This document shows positions 16,957 through 25,899 of a stretch of 58,252 nt of DNA, in pieces; positions within the stretch are counted from its first letter, which is position 1; each line of letters starts with the position of its first letter. Source of the DNA: a virus; the IMG/VR virus record IMGVR_UViG_3300044802_000092, positions 1 through 58,252 of that record. The stretch is one strand, 5' to 3'. Both the position numbers and the translations under genes were made by a program. The notes under the pieces are model-generated. The model was not told the origin of the DNA. It saw only the letters and a list, made by a program, of their open reading frames with translations, and ran no database searches.

Positions 16957-18543
16957 TTAACCCTGCGAACTGTAAAACTTGCGGTTCAGCTCATTGAGGT
17001 CCGCAGCGGACCGGACCTTGCCCTTTATTCCCATTCCGCCTCCAGCCACGGTAAGCGCCGGGGCATCCACGGTGCGACGAACCCCGCCGTTATTGACAAG
17101 CCGCTTGGCGTTGGCGACCGCCCGAAATATTGTAGCGATTTGGCTGGCGCGGTAGGCTGAAGTGTCGAAGTTGAACTTTCCAGTAACATCCTCGATGATT
17201 CCACGCGTCCCTACGTCGGCCATGGCCGCGTCCAACACGCGACACCGGAAGTCATGTAGCCGCTGCCTTGGAAGCCGGGATTGAGCCACGCTGTCAAACG
17301 TTGGCATGCGGCAACCGGGAACGATGATCTCGGCCATGGCCACCACATCCTGGTAGGTTTCTGGCAGAGCATCATCCGACCGGTGGCGGCGGTCGCCGTG
17401 GGAGCGATGACCATCCGAGCCAGGAGGGGCCTCAAACTCAAGGTTGCCCAGAATCTTGCGATCCGAATGGTGGCGGCGGTCCGAATGGTGGCGGCGGTCG
17501 CTGTGGTGGCGGCGATGGCGGTCGCCGTGCGTAATCTGCAACGTGCCGTCATCGTCATCATCATCGTCCGACCGGGAGCGAGCACGGCGGCGGTCGCTGT
17601 GGTGGCGGCGGCGGTGCGCATCGTCATCATCGTCGTCATCCGACCGGGAGCGGGCGCGGCGGCGGTCTTCGAGGCCGACCTCTTCCGTCTCCTCGTATTC
17701 CTCTTCCGGGTCCTCCTCCGAATGGTGGCGGCGCCGGTCGTCGCTACGGGCTTTGCGATGGAGGTCACTTACCATGCGGTGCATGTGATGTAAGGAATCT
17801 TCGAGCGCCCCTATGCGCCCCTCAAGCCCTTCCGGCCCTTCTGTCTCTTCCGAGTCACGTCTACGGCGTCTCATTCTGTCTCCTTCAACTGCGTGACCAC
17901 CCGACCCAACATGCACGTGAACGTGGCCTGCTGTGTCCGTTAACCCTTCCTCGGACCCCAATCCCTCAATGTCGATGGTCCTAATGTCAATAGTTCTCAT
18001 GTCCTTTTCCTTCGCGTCCTTGATAGCACATCTCGGCCCGGCTCTTCCTTCATCAACTAGCGCGACGTGGTTGAATGTCACATTGAAATGCCGGGCTATC
18101 CCCGGAGCTAGTTCCTCGTAGTCTACATCATAGCCGCAGGATAGTTCCATTTTACCGCTAAGAATCAGCCTGATGGCCTCTTCGTCGGTTATCACTAAAT
18201 CTGCCACTAAACAGTCATGGTATTCCCCCTCTCCCCGGCGAGGATGTAGCACCGTCCCAACAGCCAAATCCTTCCAATTTGAGGGGTCGACATCGACAGG
18301 AGGATGGTTGTTGGTGACGGGTTTCCCTACCACGCTGGCAACAGCCTCCGCCCGGAACACCTCGTCTTCGTTGCGAAACACTACAACAGTACCATCTGGG
18401 CCAGGAGTTACGGGAACTTCGTCGGCGTTGTATTTGAGGGTACCCGTCCGCGTCAGCGCACACCCAACGCAAACAAGGAAACCCTCGTTGGTGAAGTAGC
18501 GGTTGGCGCTTACTTGTTCGGTAACGAAAAAGGGTTGAACCAT
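16957..18543 (-). CDS. DUF2213 prohead protease fused to scaffold (528 aa)
   Basis: Residues 1-175 match DUF2213 phage proteases: NNHPPVDVD with His80, LSCGYDVDYEE with Ser135, and FNHVALVDEGRAGP with His159, likely the catalytic set. A disordered segment (about 225-390) holds runs of seven Asp, Arg/Ser stretches and repeats of RRHHSDR, then a conserved C-terminal helical region (from about 395). The enzyme would release itself from the scaffold and trim the capsid N-terminus. The His/Arg/Asp repeat is unusual and the DNA coding for it is repeated, so it may vary by slippage. Starts TGATG overlapping the exported-protein gene. Confidence 0.8.
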   Translation of the reverse strand: MVQPFFVTEQVSANRYFTNEGFLVCVGCALTRTGTLKYNADEVPVTPGPDGTVVVFRNEDEVFRAEAVASVVGKPVTNNHPPVDVDPSNWKDLAVGTVLHPRRGEGEYHDCLVADLVITDEEAIRLILSGKMELSCGYDVDYEELAPGIARHFNVTFNHVALVDEGRAGPRCAIKDAKEKDMRTIDIRTIDIEGLGSEEGLTDTAGHVHVHVGSGGHAVEGDRMRRRRRDSEETEGPEGLEGRIGALEDSLHHMHRMVSDLHRKARSDDRRRHHSEEDPEEEYEETEEVGLEDRRRARSRSDDDDDDDAHRRRHHSDRRRARSRSDDDDDDDGTLQITHGDRHRRHHSDRRHHSDRRHHSDRKILGNLEFEAPPGSDGHRSHGDRRHRSDDALPETYQDVVAMAEIIVPGCRMPTFDSVAQSRLPRQRLHDFRCRVLDAAMADVGTRGIIEDVTGKFNFDTSAYRASQIATIFRAVANAKRLVNNGGVRRTVDAPALTVAGGGMGIKGKVRSAADLNELNRKFYSSQG

Positions 18544-18938
18544 CAGTGTTTTCCGAAGTTACATACCAGAGCGGTTATCGGCGCGCTGCCGCCCGTAGCC
18601 GTGGTTGTGGCCGCCACGGAAATGGCCGTGTCGAACTGAACCCCCTCACCCGCAAAGGACATGCTAAGATGTGAAGCCCCCGCAATGCCGAAACTCAAAA
18701 CCGGCGGGGTCGTCCCCACCGAAACGCCTGTGGATACAACGTCAAACATCTGGATGTAGGCAACTGCAGCGTTCGCGTTATAGCACTCAATCCAACGCAG
18801 AGTGCCCTTCGCCGCCTTGAGGGCCACAGCCCCGTTAGTTAGTGCCGGGGCGGACACCGGCGTATCCCCCCGCACCGCCTGCGCTGCCGCCGGGCCGGAC
18901 AACAGCCCCGCAAGGGCCAAGATGAGCAATCTTTTCAT
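18543..18938 (-). CDS. Small protein with signal peptide in head operon (131 aa)
   Basis: MKRLLILALAGLLSGPAAAQ is a textbook signal peptide (basic start, Leu-rich core, AAA/AQ cleavage site). The rest is a compact beta-rich domain with WIECYNANAAVAYIQMFDV and a conserved Cys near each end (Cys53 and Cys127 approximately), which could form a disulphide in the periplasm. The same fold type is common in phage surface proteins. Export of a protein from a structural operon is unusual; it may act in the host envelope or attach to virions after lysis. AAAGGAC lies 5-11 nt upstream of the ATG. Confidence 0.6.
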   Translation of the reverse strand: MKRLLILALAGLLSGPAAAQAVRGDTPVSAPALTNGAVALKAAKGTLRWIECYNANAAVAYIQMFDVVSTGVSVGTTPPVLSFGIAGASHLSMSFAGEGVQFDTAISVAATTTATGGSAPITALVCNFGKH

Positions 18939-18956
18939 TTTTAGTGTCCTTTTGAA

Positions 18957-19054
18957 AGTGGGGCTGGCCGCCCCAGCATAAGGCTAGGCTCGCGGGGAGG
19001 GGGCCGCAAGCACGGCCCGCCCCTATGTTGCGGCGCTCGGCGGGGCGCCGCAAC
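18957..19054 (-). other. Cluster of intergenic hairpins
   Basis: Three GC-rich hairpins lie between the adhesin gene and the exported protein gene: GTTGCGGCGC/GCGCCGCAAC at 19027-19054 (10 bp, perfect), GGGCCG/CGGCCC around 19000-19022 and GGGGC/GCCCC around 18957-18975. No U-tract follows, so they look like transcript stabilisers or partial terminators that set relative expression. Confidence 0.5.
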
Positions 19055-19060
19055 AACTCG

Positions 19061-22000
19061 TTATTCCGGCGAAGCACAGGGAAGTCTTCCCCACAAAGAC
19101 AGACTCTGTCCATCACTAGTTGTGGCCACACATTGCAACTGGTAAAAGATGTCCGCCACGCAGTTCCCTACCATTTGACTGACAGCGGTTCTAGGTTCCC
19201 CCGTGTAAGGCGAAGAAATGAGGGTGGGACCGCCAATTAACCGCAACGCGGGCGTAGCGTCTGTACCTGAACCGGACTCTACCGAAATGGTCACCGCGGC
19301 CGAAACAATAAACACCCCGAGCGCCAGCCGGTTGCTAAAATCGAACTTAACGATTGCCTGTTCAACCCCCGCGTCAATTGGGGGCAATAGGTCTGGACAC
19401 GCAGACAATTCCGTGGCTCCCTTTTGCATTGACATCACCCAGTAGTGGCGCGGACTAAGCATTGTGTATTTCGGAACGGGCTGGCCCAGCTTGAATGTAA
19501 CGGTTAGTCCCCGGCCTTTAGCTGAGTGCCCGGCCCGTCCGGATAAAAAGGACCAGAATCCCCCCGTTCGGCTTTCTAATACTCCGGCAGTCCGCCCCGC
19601 CAGGTTTCTTAGCCGCAGTCCCGGTGCGGCTATTGTCCTCAGCGCCGCGTGGACTTTCGCCCCCACCACTATTTTTCCCGTGACTGCCAGCCCCGCGATT
19701 AGCTTAGTCCGGGTTTTACCGGTTAGCCGGACCAGCACTCGCCAGTAGTTGGACACTTGGACTGTTGACCCGGCCCGGCCCGAAAGGAACACATGTAGTT
19801 TCGGCGTCTCCTTAGTCTTGACCGCAGTAAGAACTATTCCCTTCAAATGTGCCAGCCCTGTAAACCGGGCGCCCCCGAAGGTCTGAGACGTAGCTTTCGC
19901 TTTAGTAATGGTCAGCTGCAACCTTGGACTTCCGGTTTCTGCAACCCGCGTCCTGGCCCCTCCTGACACCCGCAGCGGGTACCTGGACTTGCCCCATAGT
20001 TGCCCCATAAACCCTGCTGTGCCCGACATGAGCCGCAAAGCCGACCATCTACCGCGACTCTGCACCTGTGTGTCGACAGACCCTAGCAATCCTGCTGTTA
20101 GTTCTATTATTGTCCTTCCCGCCGCGAGGACTGCTGTGCGTGCGGCAACAGCTATCGAAAGTTGAGGGACATTGGCCCCCAGAGCAGACTGAAGAACATT
20201 TATTGCTGCTAGTGGGGCTTTGATAAACATATCAGCGGCCCCCTGAAGGTTGGCCGTCGTAGCCGCTGATACTGCGGTCTTTCCGAGATAACTCGTGTGT
20301 ACCCTTAGCGCTGCCAGTGCAGCTCCGCCCAACCGCATGTACCATGCGGGAATTGAGGGGGAAGAAACCGCCAGAGCTGTTTTGCCCGATACCCCCACCC
20401 TCAGATATGGGGTAATTTTCCCCCCTGCCGCGGTCCGAATTGCCGCGTAGATATTAAGCACCTCTGCGGCTAGGTTAGACATAGCACGTACAGCGGCCCT
20501 GGTCATAATCTGGGCGGGCATGTAAACCGGCAACCTGGGTGTGTTCGCTCTCAGGTTGCCGGTTGCCGTGGTTTGTCCTGAACAAAGCACGGCAGGAATA
20601 ACCGTGCTGGGGGCGAATATTGCGGCAAGCGCCCGGCCCAACAAGGGGCCTGACAAAAACGGCGAGGCGTTAAGCCTTCCGCCCGCCGCTGCTCTTCCGG
20701 ACAACCCGGAAACCAACGCCGTTAATCCTTTTCCGGTTCCGGCCGCCGCTGCTCTTCCGGACAACCCGGAAACCAACGCCGTTAATCCTTTTCCGGTTCC
20801 GGCCGTCCCGGCGTTCCCGGTCAGGCCGAGCCCAAGACGGGGAACTTCCTTCAAGAAGCCTGCCGCAAATACCACCGCCGCCGCTCGAATGGGGTAGCTC
20901 TCGTTTGGCCGCACGCTACTTGTACACCCCACAGTCCCATAAATGCTAGCAGGAAGCAAAGAGGTGTACGTAAGAATAATGATGCCCGGCCCCCCAGCCT
21001 GCATATGTGCGGTGTCCGATCCCCCCGACCCCCCACCATATGCCCCGGCGGTGGTAACCAGCCCTGCGGCTGAAAAGCCGATGTCCCCGCCCGCACATCC
21101 CCCGCTGCCCGAACCGGGACCGGCAGTCGCCCCTCCAACCGTAGCCGTCCACAGAGTTTCTGCGCTGTTGGCCCCGCCCGCATTCGTACCATTTGATGCC
21201 CCTGACCCGCCGCCACCGCCACCGCCACCGGCGGACCCCGCACCCCCCGCTGTCCCTGCCCCGCTACCGCTGCCCGCTGTGCCCGCCCCCGCACTAGACC
21301 TATTGGTTCCACCCACCCCGCCAGCCGCCGAGCTATGGTTGCCTCCTGTCCCCCCGCCGTCAGCGCCCCCGCCGCCTCCACCACCAGAATCGAAGCCTCC
21401 AGCGCCCCCGTTTGCGCCTGCCCCATGTGGGCCGCCCGCGCCGCCGCCGCCGCTATTGCAGTTACTACTTGTGTTATATGAGGGGCTATACCCCCCTGAA
21501 TATGCGGTGTCCCCGATACAAGACCCTGATGCCCCTCCGGGGGAGTTTCCTGAACTTGAGACCTGTCCCGCTTTCGCCAACACCCCAACTGAGGTGGATG
21601 CTGGCGGAACGTTGGCCGCTATATTTACCCAGGAATCTTGGCCATTGGAGGGCGCACCCACCCCCCCACCAATTCCCGAAGTTCCGTTCCCGCCTGAACC
21701 TGAACCATTGGTGGTGCCCGCACCCCCGGCACTGGCTGTTCCCCCGTTTGACCCGCCCCCGCCCCCCGCGCTGTACCCAATATTACTGCCGCTTCCGTAA
21801 AACCCCGCCCCGCCATTCTTACCCGCACCCGTTGGTCCAGCCGACCCGCCACCGCCCCCGCCCCCGCCCGCCGCACTTGATCCAGAGCTGCCCGCCCCGC
21901 CGGTGCCGCCCGAATATGTAACATTTCCAATGCAGCTGGCAGCCGCCCCTCCAGCCCCGCCCGTAAGATTTGAACCTGCGGTCCCCGCAACCGCCAAACA

Positions 22001-22783
22001 CCCCGATGCGGTACTGGTGGGGGCAGAATTGGCGTTGAAGTTTATCCAGGTTTGCGTCCCCGCCGCCCCAATCGAATAATAAACTGTTCCTCCGGCAGTT
22101 ACTGGGACAGCGTTGGTCCTAGAATATGCCCCTCCCCCGCCGCCCGCTCCACCGTTTGACTTCGTGCTGGCCAGGGCGCCCGCCGCACCCCCTCCAATAC
22201 ATTCGAACTGAGCCGCCGACACCCCGTTGGGTACCACTATCGACCCCGCCCCGGTAACCGTAAGGTAATTGGCTGTACCCCACGTAATAACCCCAAGACC
22301 TTGCGCCCCCGCACCCGCAGTGCCTCGACCGCCTGCACCATTATTTCCACCTACCCCGCCGCCCCCGCCTCCGTAATTTCCGGCGCTTCCCCCAGACAAA
22401 GTGGAACTACTACTGTAGTCACCCCCCGATCCGCCGCCCCCGCCGCCACACCCGACACTGCTGGACCACGTGGTGTCTGTCCCCCCGGCACCCGACACTA
22501 CTCCTGTTCCTGCGGCGAACCCCCCACCGCCCCCGCCGCCGCCGCCATATAACCCCGCCGCCCCCGCTGACGGCTTGATGCCTGCCCCAACATTCAGATA
22601 GATGGTCTGACCGGGCGTGACGGTAAGGCTGTTGGTTTTGGCATAGGCCCCGCCCCCGCCTCCACCTGTGAGAATGTTGCATCCCCCGCCTGGGCCAATA
22701 GCTTCTGCTTGAATCGCAGTCACACCTGCGGGCACAGTCCAAGTCTGAGGCCCGGCGGTAGTAAAAAGTGTTGTCGTTGACAC
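19061..22783 (-). CDS. Giant glycine-rich adhesin/tail fibre-like protein (1240 aa)
   Basis: The first 610 residues hold three copies of a beta-rich domain starting like TLFTTAGPQTWTVPAGVTAI, each followed by long Gly/Ala/Ser-rich loops, as in Gly-rich receptor-binding domains. Residues about 630-1110 are a repetitive region with many SGLSGRA/ SGKTA-type units and an exact 20-residue tandem duplication (GTGKGLTALVSGLSGRAAA, twice). The C-terminal 130 residues form a globular domain. Likely a surface fibre or adhesin; its place between protease and connector-like genes is unusual for a tail fibre. Gly codons give the strong C-rich plus strand. Confidence 0.6.
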   Translation of the reverse strand: MSTTTLFTTAGPQTWTVPAGVTAIQAEAIGPGGGCNILTGGGGGGAYAKTNSLTVTPGQTIYLNVGAGIKPSAGAAGLYGGGGGGGGGFAAGTGVVSGAGGTDTTWSSSVGCGGGGGGSGGDYSSSSTLSGGSAGNYGGGGGGVGGNNGAGGRGTAGAGAQGLGVITWGTANYLTVTGAGSIVVPNGVSAAQFECIGGGAAGALASTKSNGGAGGGGGAYSRTNAVPVTAGGTVYYSIGAAGTQTWINFNANSAPTSTASGCLAVAGTAGSNLTGGAGGAAASCIGNVTYSGGTGGAGSSGSSAAGGGGGGGGSAGPTGAGKNGGAGFYGSGSNIGYSAGGGGGSNGGTASAGGAGTTNGSGSGGNGTSGIGGGVGAPSNGQDSWVNIAANVPPASTSVGVLAKAGQVSSSGNSPGGASGSCIGDTAYSGGYSPSYNTSSNCNSGGGGAGGPHGAGANGGAGGFDSGGGGGGGADGGGTGGNHSSAAGGVGGTNRSSAGAGTAGSGSGAGTAGGAGSAGGGGGGGGSGASNGTNAGGANSAETLWTATVGGATAGPGSGSGGCAGGDIGFSAAGLVTTAGAYGGGSGGSDTAHMQAGGPGIIILTYTSLLPASIYGTVGCTSSVRPNESYPIRAAAVVFAAGFLKEVPRLGLGLTGNAGTAGTGKGLTALVSGLSGRAAAAGTGKGLTALVSGLSGRAAAGGRLNASPFLSGPLLGRALAAIFAPSTVIPAVLCSGQTTATGNLRANTPRLPVYMPAQIMTRAAVRAMSNLAAEVLNIYAAIRTAAGGKITPYLRVGVSGKTALAVSSPSIPAWYMRLGGAALAALRVHTSYLGKTAVSAATTANLQGAADMFIKAPLAAINVLQSALGANVPQLSIAVAARTAVLAAGRTIIELTAGLLGSVDTQVQSRGRWSALRLMSGTAGFMGQLWGKSRYPLRVSGGARTRVAETGSPRLQLTITKAKATSQTFGGARFTGLAHLKGIVLTAVKTKETPKLHVFLSGRAGSTVQVSNYWRVLVRLTGKTRTKLIAGLAVTGKIVVGAKVHAALRTIAAPGLRLRNLAGRTAGVLESRTGGFWSFLSGRAGHSAKGRGLTVTFKLGQPVPKYTMLSPRHYWVMSMQKGATELSACPDLLPPIDAGVEQAIVKFDFSNRLALGVFIVSAAVTISVESGSGTDATPALRLIGGPTLISSPYTGEPRTAVSQMVGNCVADIFYQLQCVATTSDGQSLSLWGRLPCASPE
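20683..20804 (-). repeat. 60-bp perfect tandem duplication in adhesin gene
   Basis: Two adjacent 60-bp copies (20683-20742 and 20743-20802) are identical or nearly so, plus a few bases of a third. Sixty bases keep frame and code for 20 residues. This indicates a very recent slippage or unequal exchange in the adhesin repeat region. Confidence 0.9.
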
Positions 22784-22813
22784 GCCAGCTGTGCCCGCGG
22801 GGGGGCTAAAACA

Positions 22814-23803
22814 CTACGCCGATGTAATCACCAGCGCCGAAGCGTTGAACGACGCCTGCGTATTGATTGGAATGGACTGCTGAAGTACCTTCCTCACCAT
22901 ACCCGAACCGGAAGCCGACGTGTTGACATTAGTGCTGGCATTCGACACCGAAAAAGCATCGGTAGCGAGATTAGCGGCTATGACTGCCAACAGCCCAGTA
23001 AAGTTGGACTGCGAGAATGTGGGCGCCGTGCCCCCGTATTCAGTGGAGAACACTACAGTGTCAGCAAGGGAATATCCGTGGGCCTTGACATCAAGAACCG
23101 CAGGGGACGCCGACGTGACGTATGCCGGAAGCCAGGCGTAGTTGCCCAGATAATCCCAGGCCAGCAAGTTGCCCGTAGAGGCCGCGTCATACATGCCAAA
23201 ACCAACCACCGTGCCCCAGCTTGCTGTGGCTTGAGGGAAAGTGACCACAGCAGAAGAGTTGGTGGCGGTTGAGGGGGCTGAACCGGAAGGGGCCGCGAAG
23301 GCTGAAAATATGATGTTATCGCCGTTCCCAACGCCCCCGCCCGTGGCGTTGGCACTCATGACAACCGTGGTGCCCGTGGTGGAAAGAACCGCGGTACCCG
23401 CCGGAATGACAGAGGCGGTTGTATCGTACACCGACATGCCCGCCACGATCCAAGAAGGCGTAGAGGAGAAGTGCAGCGTGGCGTTGCCGTTAGCCGTGGT
23501 GCCATTGGTGGCCGCGTTGCCCGCCACCTGCTGCCGGGCGTACGCCCCGCCGGACACCTCAGTGAAGCCCGTGCCTGCGTCCACGCCCGCTACCGTGAAC
23601 AGGGCCAGGTAAACGCTGGGTATCGCGGGAAACGACACCTGCCCGGTGGTCCAATTCAAAAGCGCCTTGGCGGTATAGTCAGAAAGGCCCGTATCGCGAG
23701 CCTTCGCCCGGCAACGGAAGGGATAAATGGGGCGAGCCGGGCGCGACTGAGGCAGAAGCAGTCCGGAACGGCTGTATTTGAGGTTCTGAAGACCGGTTAA
23801 CAT
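22814..23803 (-). CDS. Tail/head structural protein of phage fibre-like family (329 aa)
   Basis: Residues 40-95 read like a common phage structural family: DYTAKALLNWTTGQVSFPAI, then YLALFTVAGVDAGTGFTEVS and GGAYARQQVAG. The middle and C-terminal parts are beta-rich and Ser/Thr/Ala-rich. Next to the adhesin gene upstream in the same operon. It may be an adaptor or fibre-associated protein. The N-terminal 35 residues (LKYSRSGLLLPQSRPARPIYP) are basic. Function inferred only from family occurrence. Confidence 0.55.
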   Translation of the reverse strand: MLTGLQNLKYSRSGLLLPQSRPARPIYPFRCRAKARDTGLSDYTAKALLNWTTGQVSFPAIPSVYLALFTVAGVDAGTGFTEVSGGAYARQQVAGNAATNGTTANGNATLHFSSTPSWIVAGMSVYDTTASVIPAGTAVLSTTGTTVVMSANATGGGVGNGDNIIFSAFAAPSGSAPSTATNSSAVVTFPQATASWGTVVGFGMYDAASTGNLLAWDYLGNYAWLPAYVTSASPAVLDVKAHGYSLADTVVFSTEYGGTAPTFSQSNFTGLLAVIAANLATDAFSVSNASTNVNTSASGSGMVRKVLQQSIPINTQASFNASALVITSA

Positions 23804-23822
23804 TTCGCATTACTCCAGCGAA

Positions 23823-24221
23823 TTAGAGGGGGGCTTGATCAATCAAGTCAGTCGAGGTGCATTCGGCCTGCACAAATCCAGCCCCATAGCGGCTGAAATC
23901 GTCAACAGAACGTACAAGGTAGTAGTTGCCGTTCCAAACTACAATGTCTGGTTGATAATTAGCCCCAGCGGCGTCTTTTGAGGGACCACGGAGCCGGAAC
24001 TCGGTAATGACCAGCATCGTCTTGGCGGAGACCTGATAGGCTTCCTCACGTACCAAAGACTGATCACCTGTGGGGGTAACTGAGCCGATAACTTCAGGAA
24101 ACGTTAGCCATTCCCAAGAGGCAACACCTAGGTCGTTCACCGTCTCTTTGCGGCGAAGAACCGTAAAACGCTCACCGGCAATTGCCGGGTCGAGGAGAAC
24201 ATCGGTAACGTCGACATCCAT
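23823..24221 (-). CDS. Head-tail connector-like protein (132 aa)
   Basis: Short beta-rich protein: FTVLRRKETVNDLGVASWEW, GSVTPTGDQSLVREEAYQ, then DIVVWNGNYYLVRSVDDFSRYG and AECTSTDLI near the end. The final pattern (W-x-G-x-Y-Y-x-V) is typical of small head-closure proteins of phages. It lies after head morphogenesis. Moderately likely to be a stopper or adaptor at the portal. Confidence 0.55.
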   Translation of the reverse strand: MDVDVTDVLLDPAIAGERFTVLRRKETVNDLGVASWEWLTFPEVIGSVTPTGDQSLVREEAYQVSAKTMLVITEFRLRGPSKDAAGANYQPDIVVWNGNYYLVRSVDDFSRYGAGFVQAECTSTDLIDQAPL

Positions 24222-24223
24222 GA

Positions 24224-25420
24224 TTACACCTCATACTCATGTATCGCCTCCCATTTCTCATTGGCGGCGGATGTGAACGCCTTTAGCTTTTTCACCGTGT
24301 TCCTATATTCAGCTTTCGCCAAGTTGAGCGCCCTCTTGTCCCCCGACAGATATGCGGCCTTCAACCCCTCCGCACTCAACAACAGCTCTCTCAACACTAT
24401 GCGTCTAGGGTCGAAGTCCCGCCCCTCTTGCCCCGCTGTGACCCCGAACTGCTTGGCCAAGGACGTAGCTCTCTGACTAATGTACGCCGCCGCCTGGTCG
24501 CCCTTCTTACCCCCCTCGCTTAGCCGTTTGAAGAAGCGGGTCGCCTTCACCACATCTTTTGCCAGCGACCATTGACCCCCCCATGCGGGTACGAATTCTT
24601 TTTCCTTGGGCAGTAGCTCGATTCCCATCGAGGCTTGCTTTTTCGCGGGCGCCGCGCGGGGGGGCAACGGCTCATCTCTTTCTTCCGGTACGACCGGCTC
24701 GGCGTAACAACGGCAGTTGTAGATGCAGCCCGCGTGGGCGCGCTCCCCCTTTTCACCCGAGACCGGCGGAGTATCCCATCGGATAAACTTCCCGTTCAGT
24801 TTCCGATGGAGCGGCCGGACATCAAGGTCTCCTGAACTCCGCCAGATATACCCCTCAGACCCAACATATTCCGCTCGGGCCTGCGTCAAATTAGACGACA
24901 CGCGGGCCGTTTCGGTTCGGGCTATGGTGCTAGCCTTGGCCGCCGACACCTTTTCCGACTTCAGTATCTCTCTGGTAATCTCATCTGCCCGGCCCGCAGT
25001 AGTCACCATTCGTTCGGCCGCCAGTTTGTGCACTCTGTCGGCCGCCGCCTCGGGAATTGAGGTGATCAGCTTCACTTGTTCTTGCTGTAGCTCTTGGAGC
25101 CGGTGCCCGATAGGGGCGCCCTTTATTTCCTGGGCCAGCCCCCGGCTCATTGTTTTACTGAGCTTATTCCAGGCTGCCTCGTCCTGGCGGGACGCATCAA
25201 GCAACATTCGGGACGAAACTGCCCGCGCCCAGGGAACCAGCATCCGGGCATAAGACCGGAGCATGTCTTCCAGCTGGTCCGGCTGACCCGCCAACTCTTT
25301 GGTAATTACCCCAATCTGGCGAGCCACGGCCCGTAACCGGCTGGAATAAGACCGTTCAGAACGCTTGACGTGCGCCCAAATCTTCCGCTGTTTGGCTACG
25401 TCGGGCGCAACACGAGGCAT
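24224..25420 (-). CDS. Mu gpF / SPP1 gp7-like head morphogenesis protein (398 aa)
   Basis: Residues about 175-245 carry the family signature: ASTIARTETARVSSNLTQAR, YIWRSSGDLDVRPLHRKLNG, then AHAGCIYNCRCYAEPVV with the Cys-x-Cys-like metal site (Cys231, 235, 237 approx.). The N-terminal part is helical. Such minor head proteins bind the portal and may help DNA ejection. Gene follows the portal in the late unit. The 25420 start overlaps the previous gene by 25 nt. Confidence 0.8.
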   Translation of the reverse strand: MPRVAPDVAKQRKIWAHVKRSERSYSSRLRAVARQIGVITKELAGQPDQLEDMLRSYARMLVPWARAVSSRMLLDASRQDEAAWNKLSKTMSRGLAQEIKGAPIGHRLQELQQEQVKLITSIPEAAADRVHKLAAERMVTTAGRADEITREILKSEKVSAAKASTIARTETARVSSNLTQARAEYVGSEGYIWRSSGDLDVRPLHRKLNGKFIRWDTPPVSGEKGERAHAGCIYNCRCYAEPVVPEERDEPLPPRAAPAKKQASMGIELLPKEKEFVPAWGGQWSLAKDVVKATRFFKRLSEGGKKGDQAAAYISQRATSLAKQFGVTAGQEGRDFDPRRIVLRELLLSAEGLKAAYLSGDKRALNLAKAEYRNTVKKLKAFTSAANEKWEAIHEYEV

Positions 25421-25899
25421 CCATCATCCCTCCGGGGGTGCTCTTCCTCTTTCCACTCGGAATCGGCCGTGCCGTGCCGCAGATACCACTCCCGCCAAAG
25501 AAGCCCCACAGCCTGTTTGGTGCTCTTCTCTTTCGTACCCGTCACCCGGCGCGCGATCTCAATCACGTCTTCCTTGCGGGCCGTCTCCAATTCAGACAAC
25601 ACCTGACGCAACGTCGCGTGAGTCTTTGCGCCTTTTATGCGGGCAACGACATCATCAAAATTGGCAATGGGAGATTCCGCAAACCGGCTATCTTCCTCAA
25701 CCGGAAAAGTGCTCCTACCCGGCGCAACCTTCTTGGATTGCGGGTCTGGAAACCCGCCCCACTCATCGCGGCGGCGCCGGTCTAAAAGACGAATGCGAAG
25801 AACCTCAGCCATCTTATTCTTCTCGCCAGTAATTGGTGTAGCAACATGTCGAACCTGTCCGGTATCCCGCACCCTGTCAACAAACACGTGTACTGCCAT
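25396..25899 (-). CDS. Hypothetical protein (167 aa)
   Basis: No family recognised. N-terminus begins MAVHVFVDRVRDTGQVRH with a beta strand, followed by basic/acidic helices (RIRLLDRRRRDEWGG). The C-terminus is rich in charged residues. It is packed between the small late gene upstream and the head morphogenesis gene, with a 25-nt overlap, so it is likely translated. Could be a nucleic acid-binding or minor head protein; there is no decisive clue. Confidence 0.45.
   Translation of the reverse strand: MAVHVFVDRVRDTGQVRHVATPITGEKNKMAEVLRIRLLDRRRRDEWGGFPDPQSKKVAPGRSTFPVEEDSRFAESPIANFDDVVARIKGAKTHATLRQVLSELETARKEDVIEIARRVTGTKEKSTKQAVGLLWREWYLRHGTADSEWKEEEHPRRDDGCLVLRPT

Noticed and set aside
17281-17793. 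170-aa plus-strand ORF in the protease gene
   Set aside because: Shadow of the His/Arg/Asp repetitive codons of the real minus-strand gene.
20943-21800. 285-aa Pro-rich plus-strand ORF
   Set aside because: Antisense of the Gly-rich adhesin: Gly codons read as Pro.
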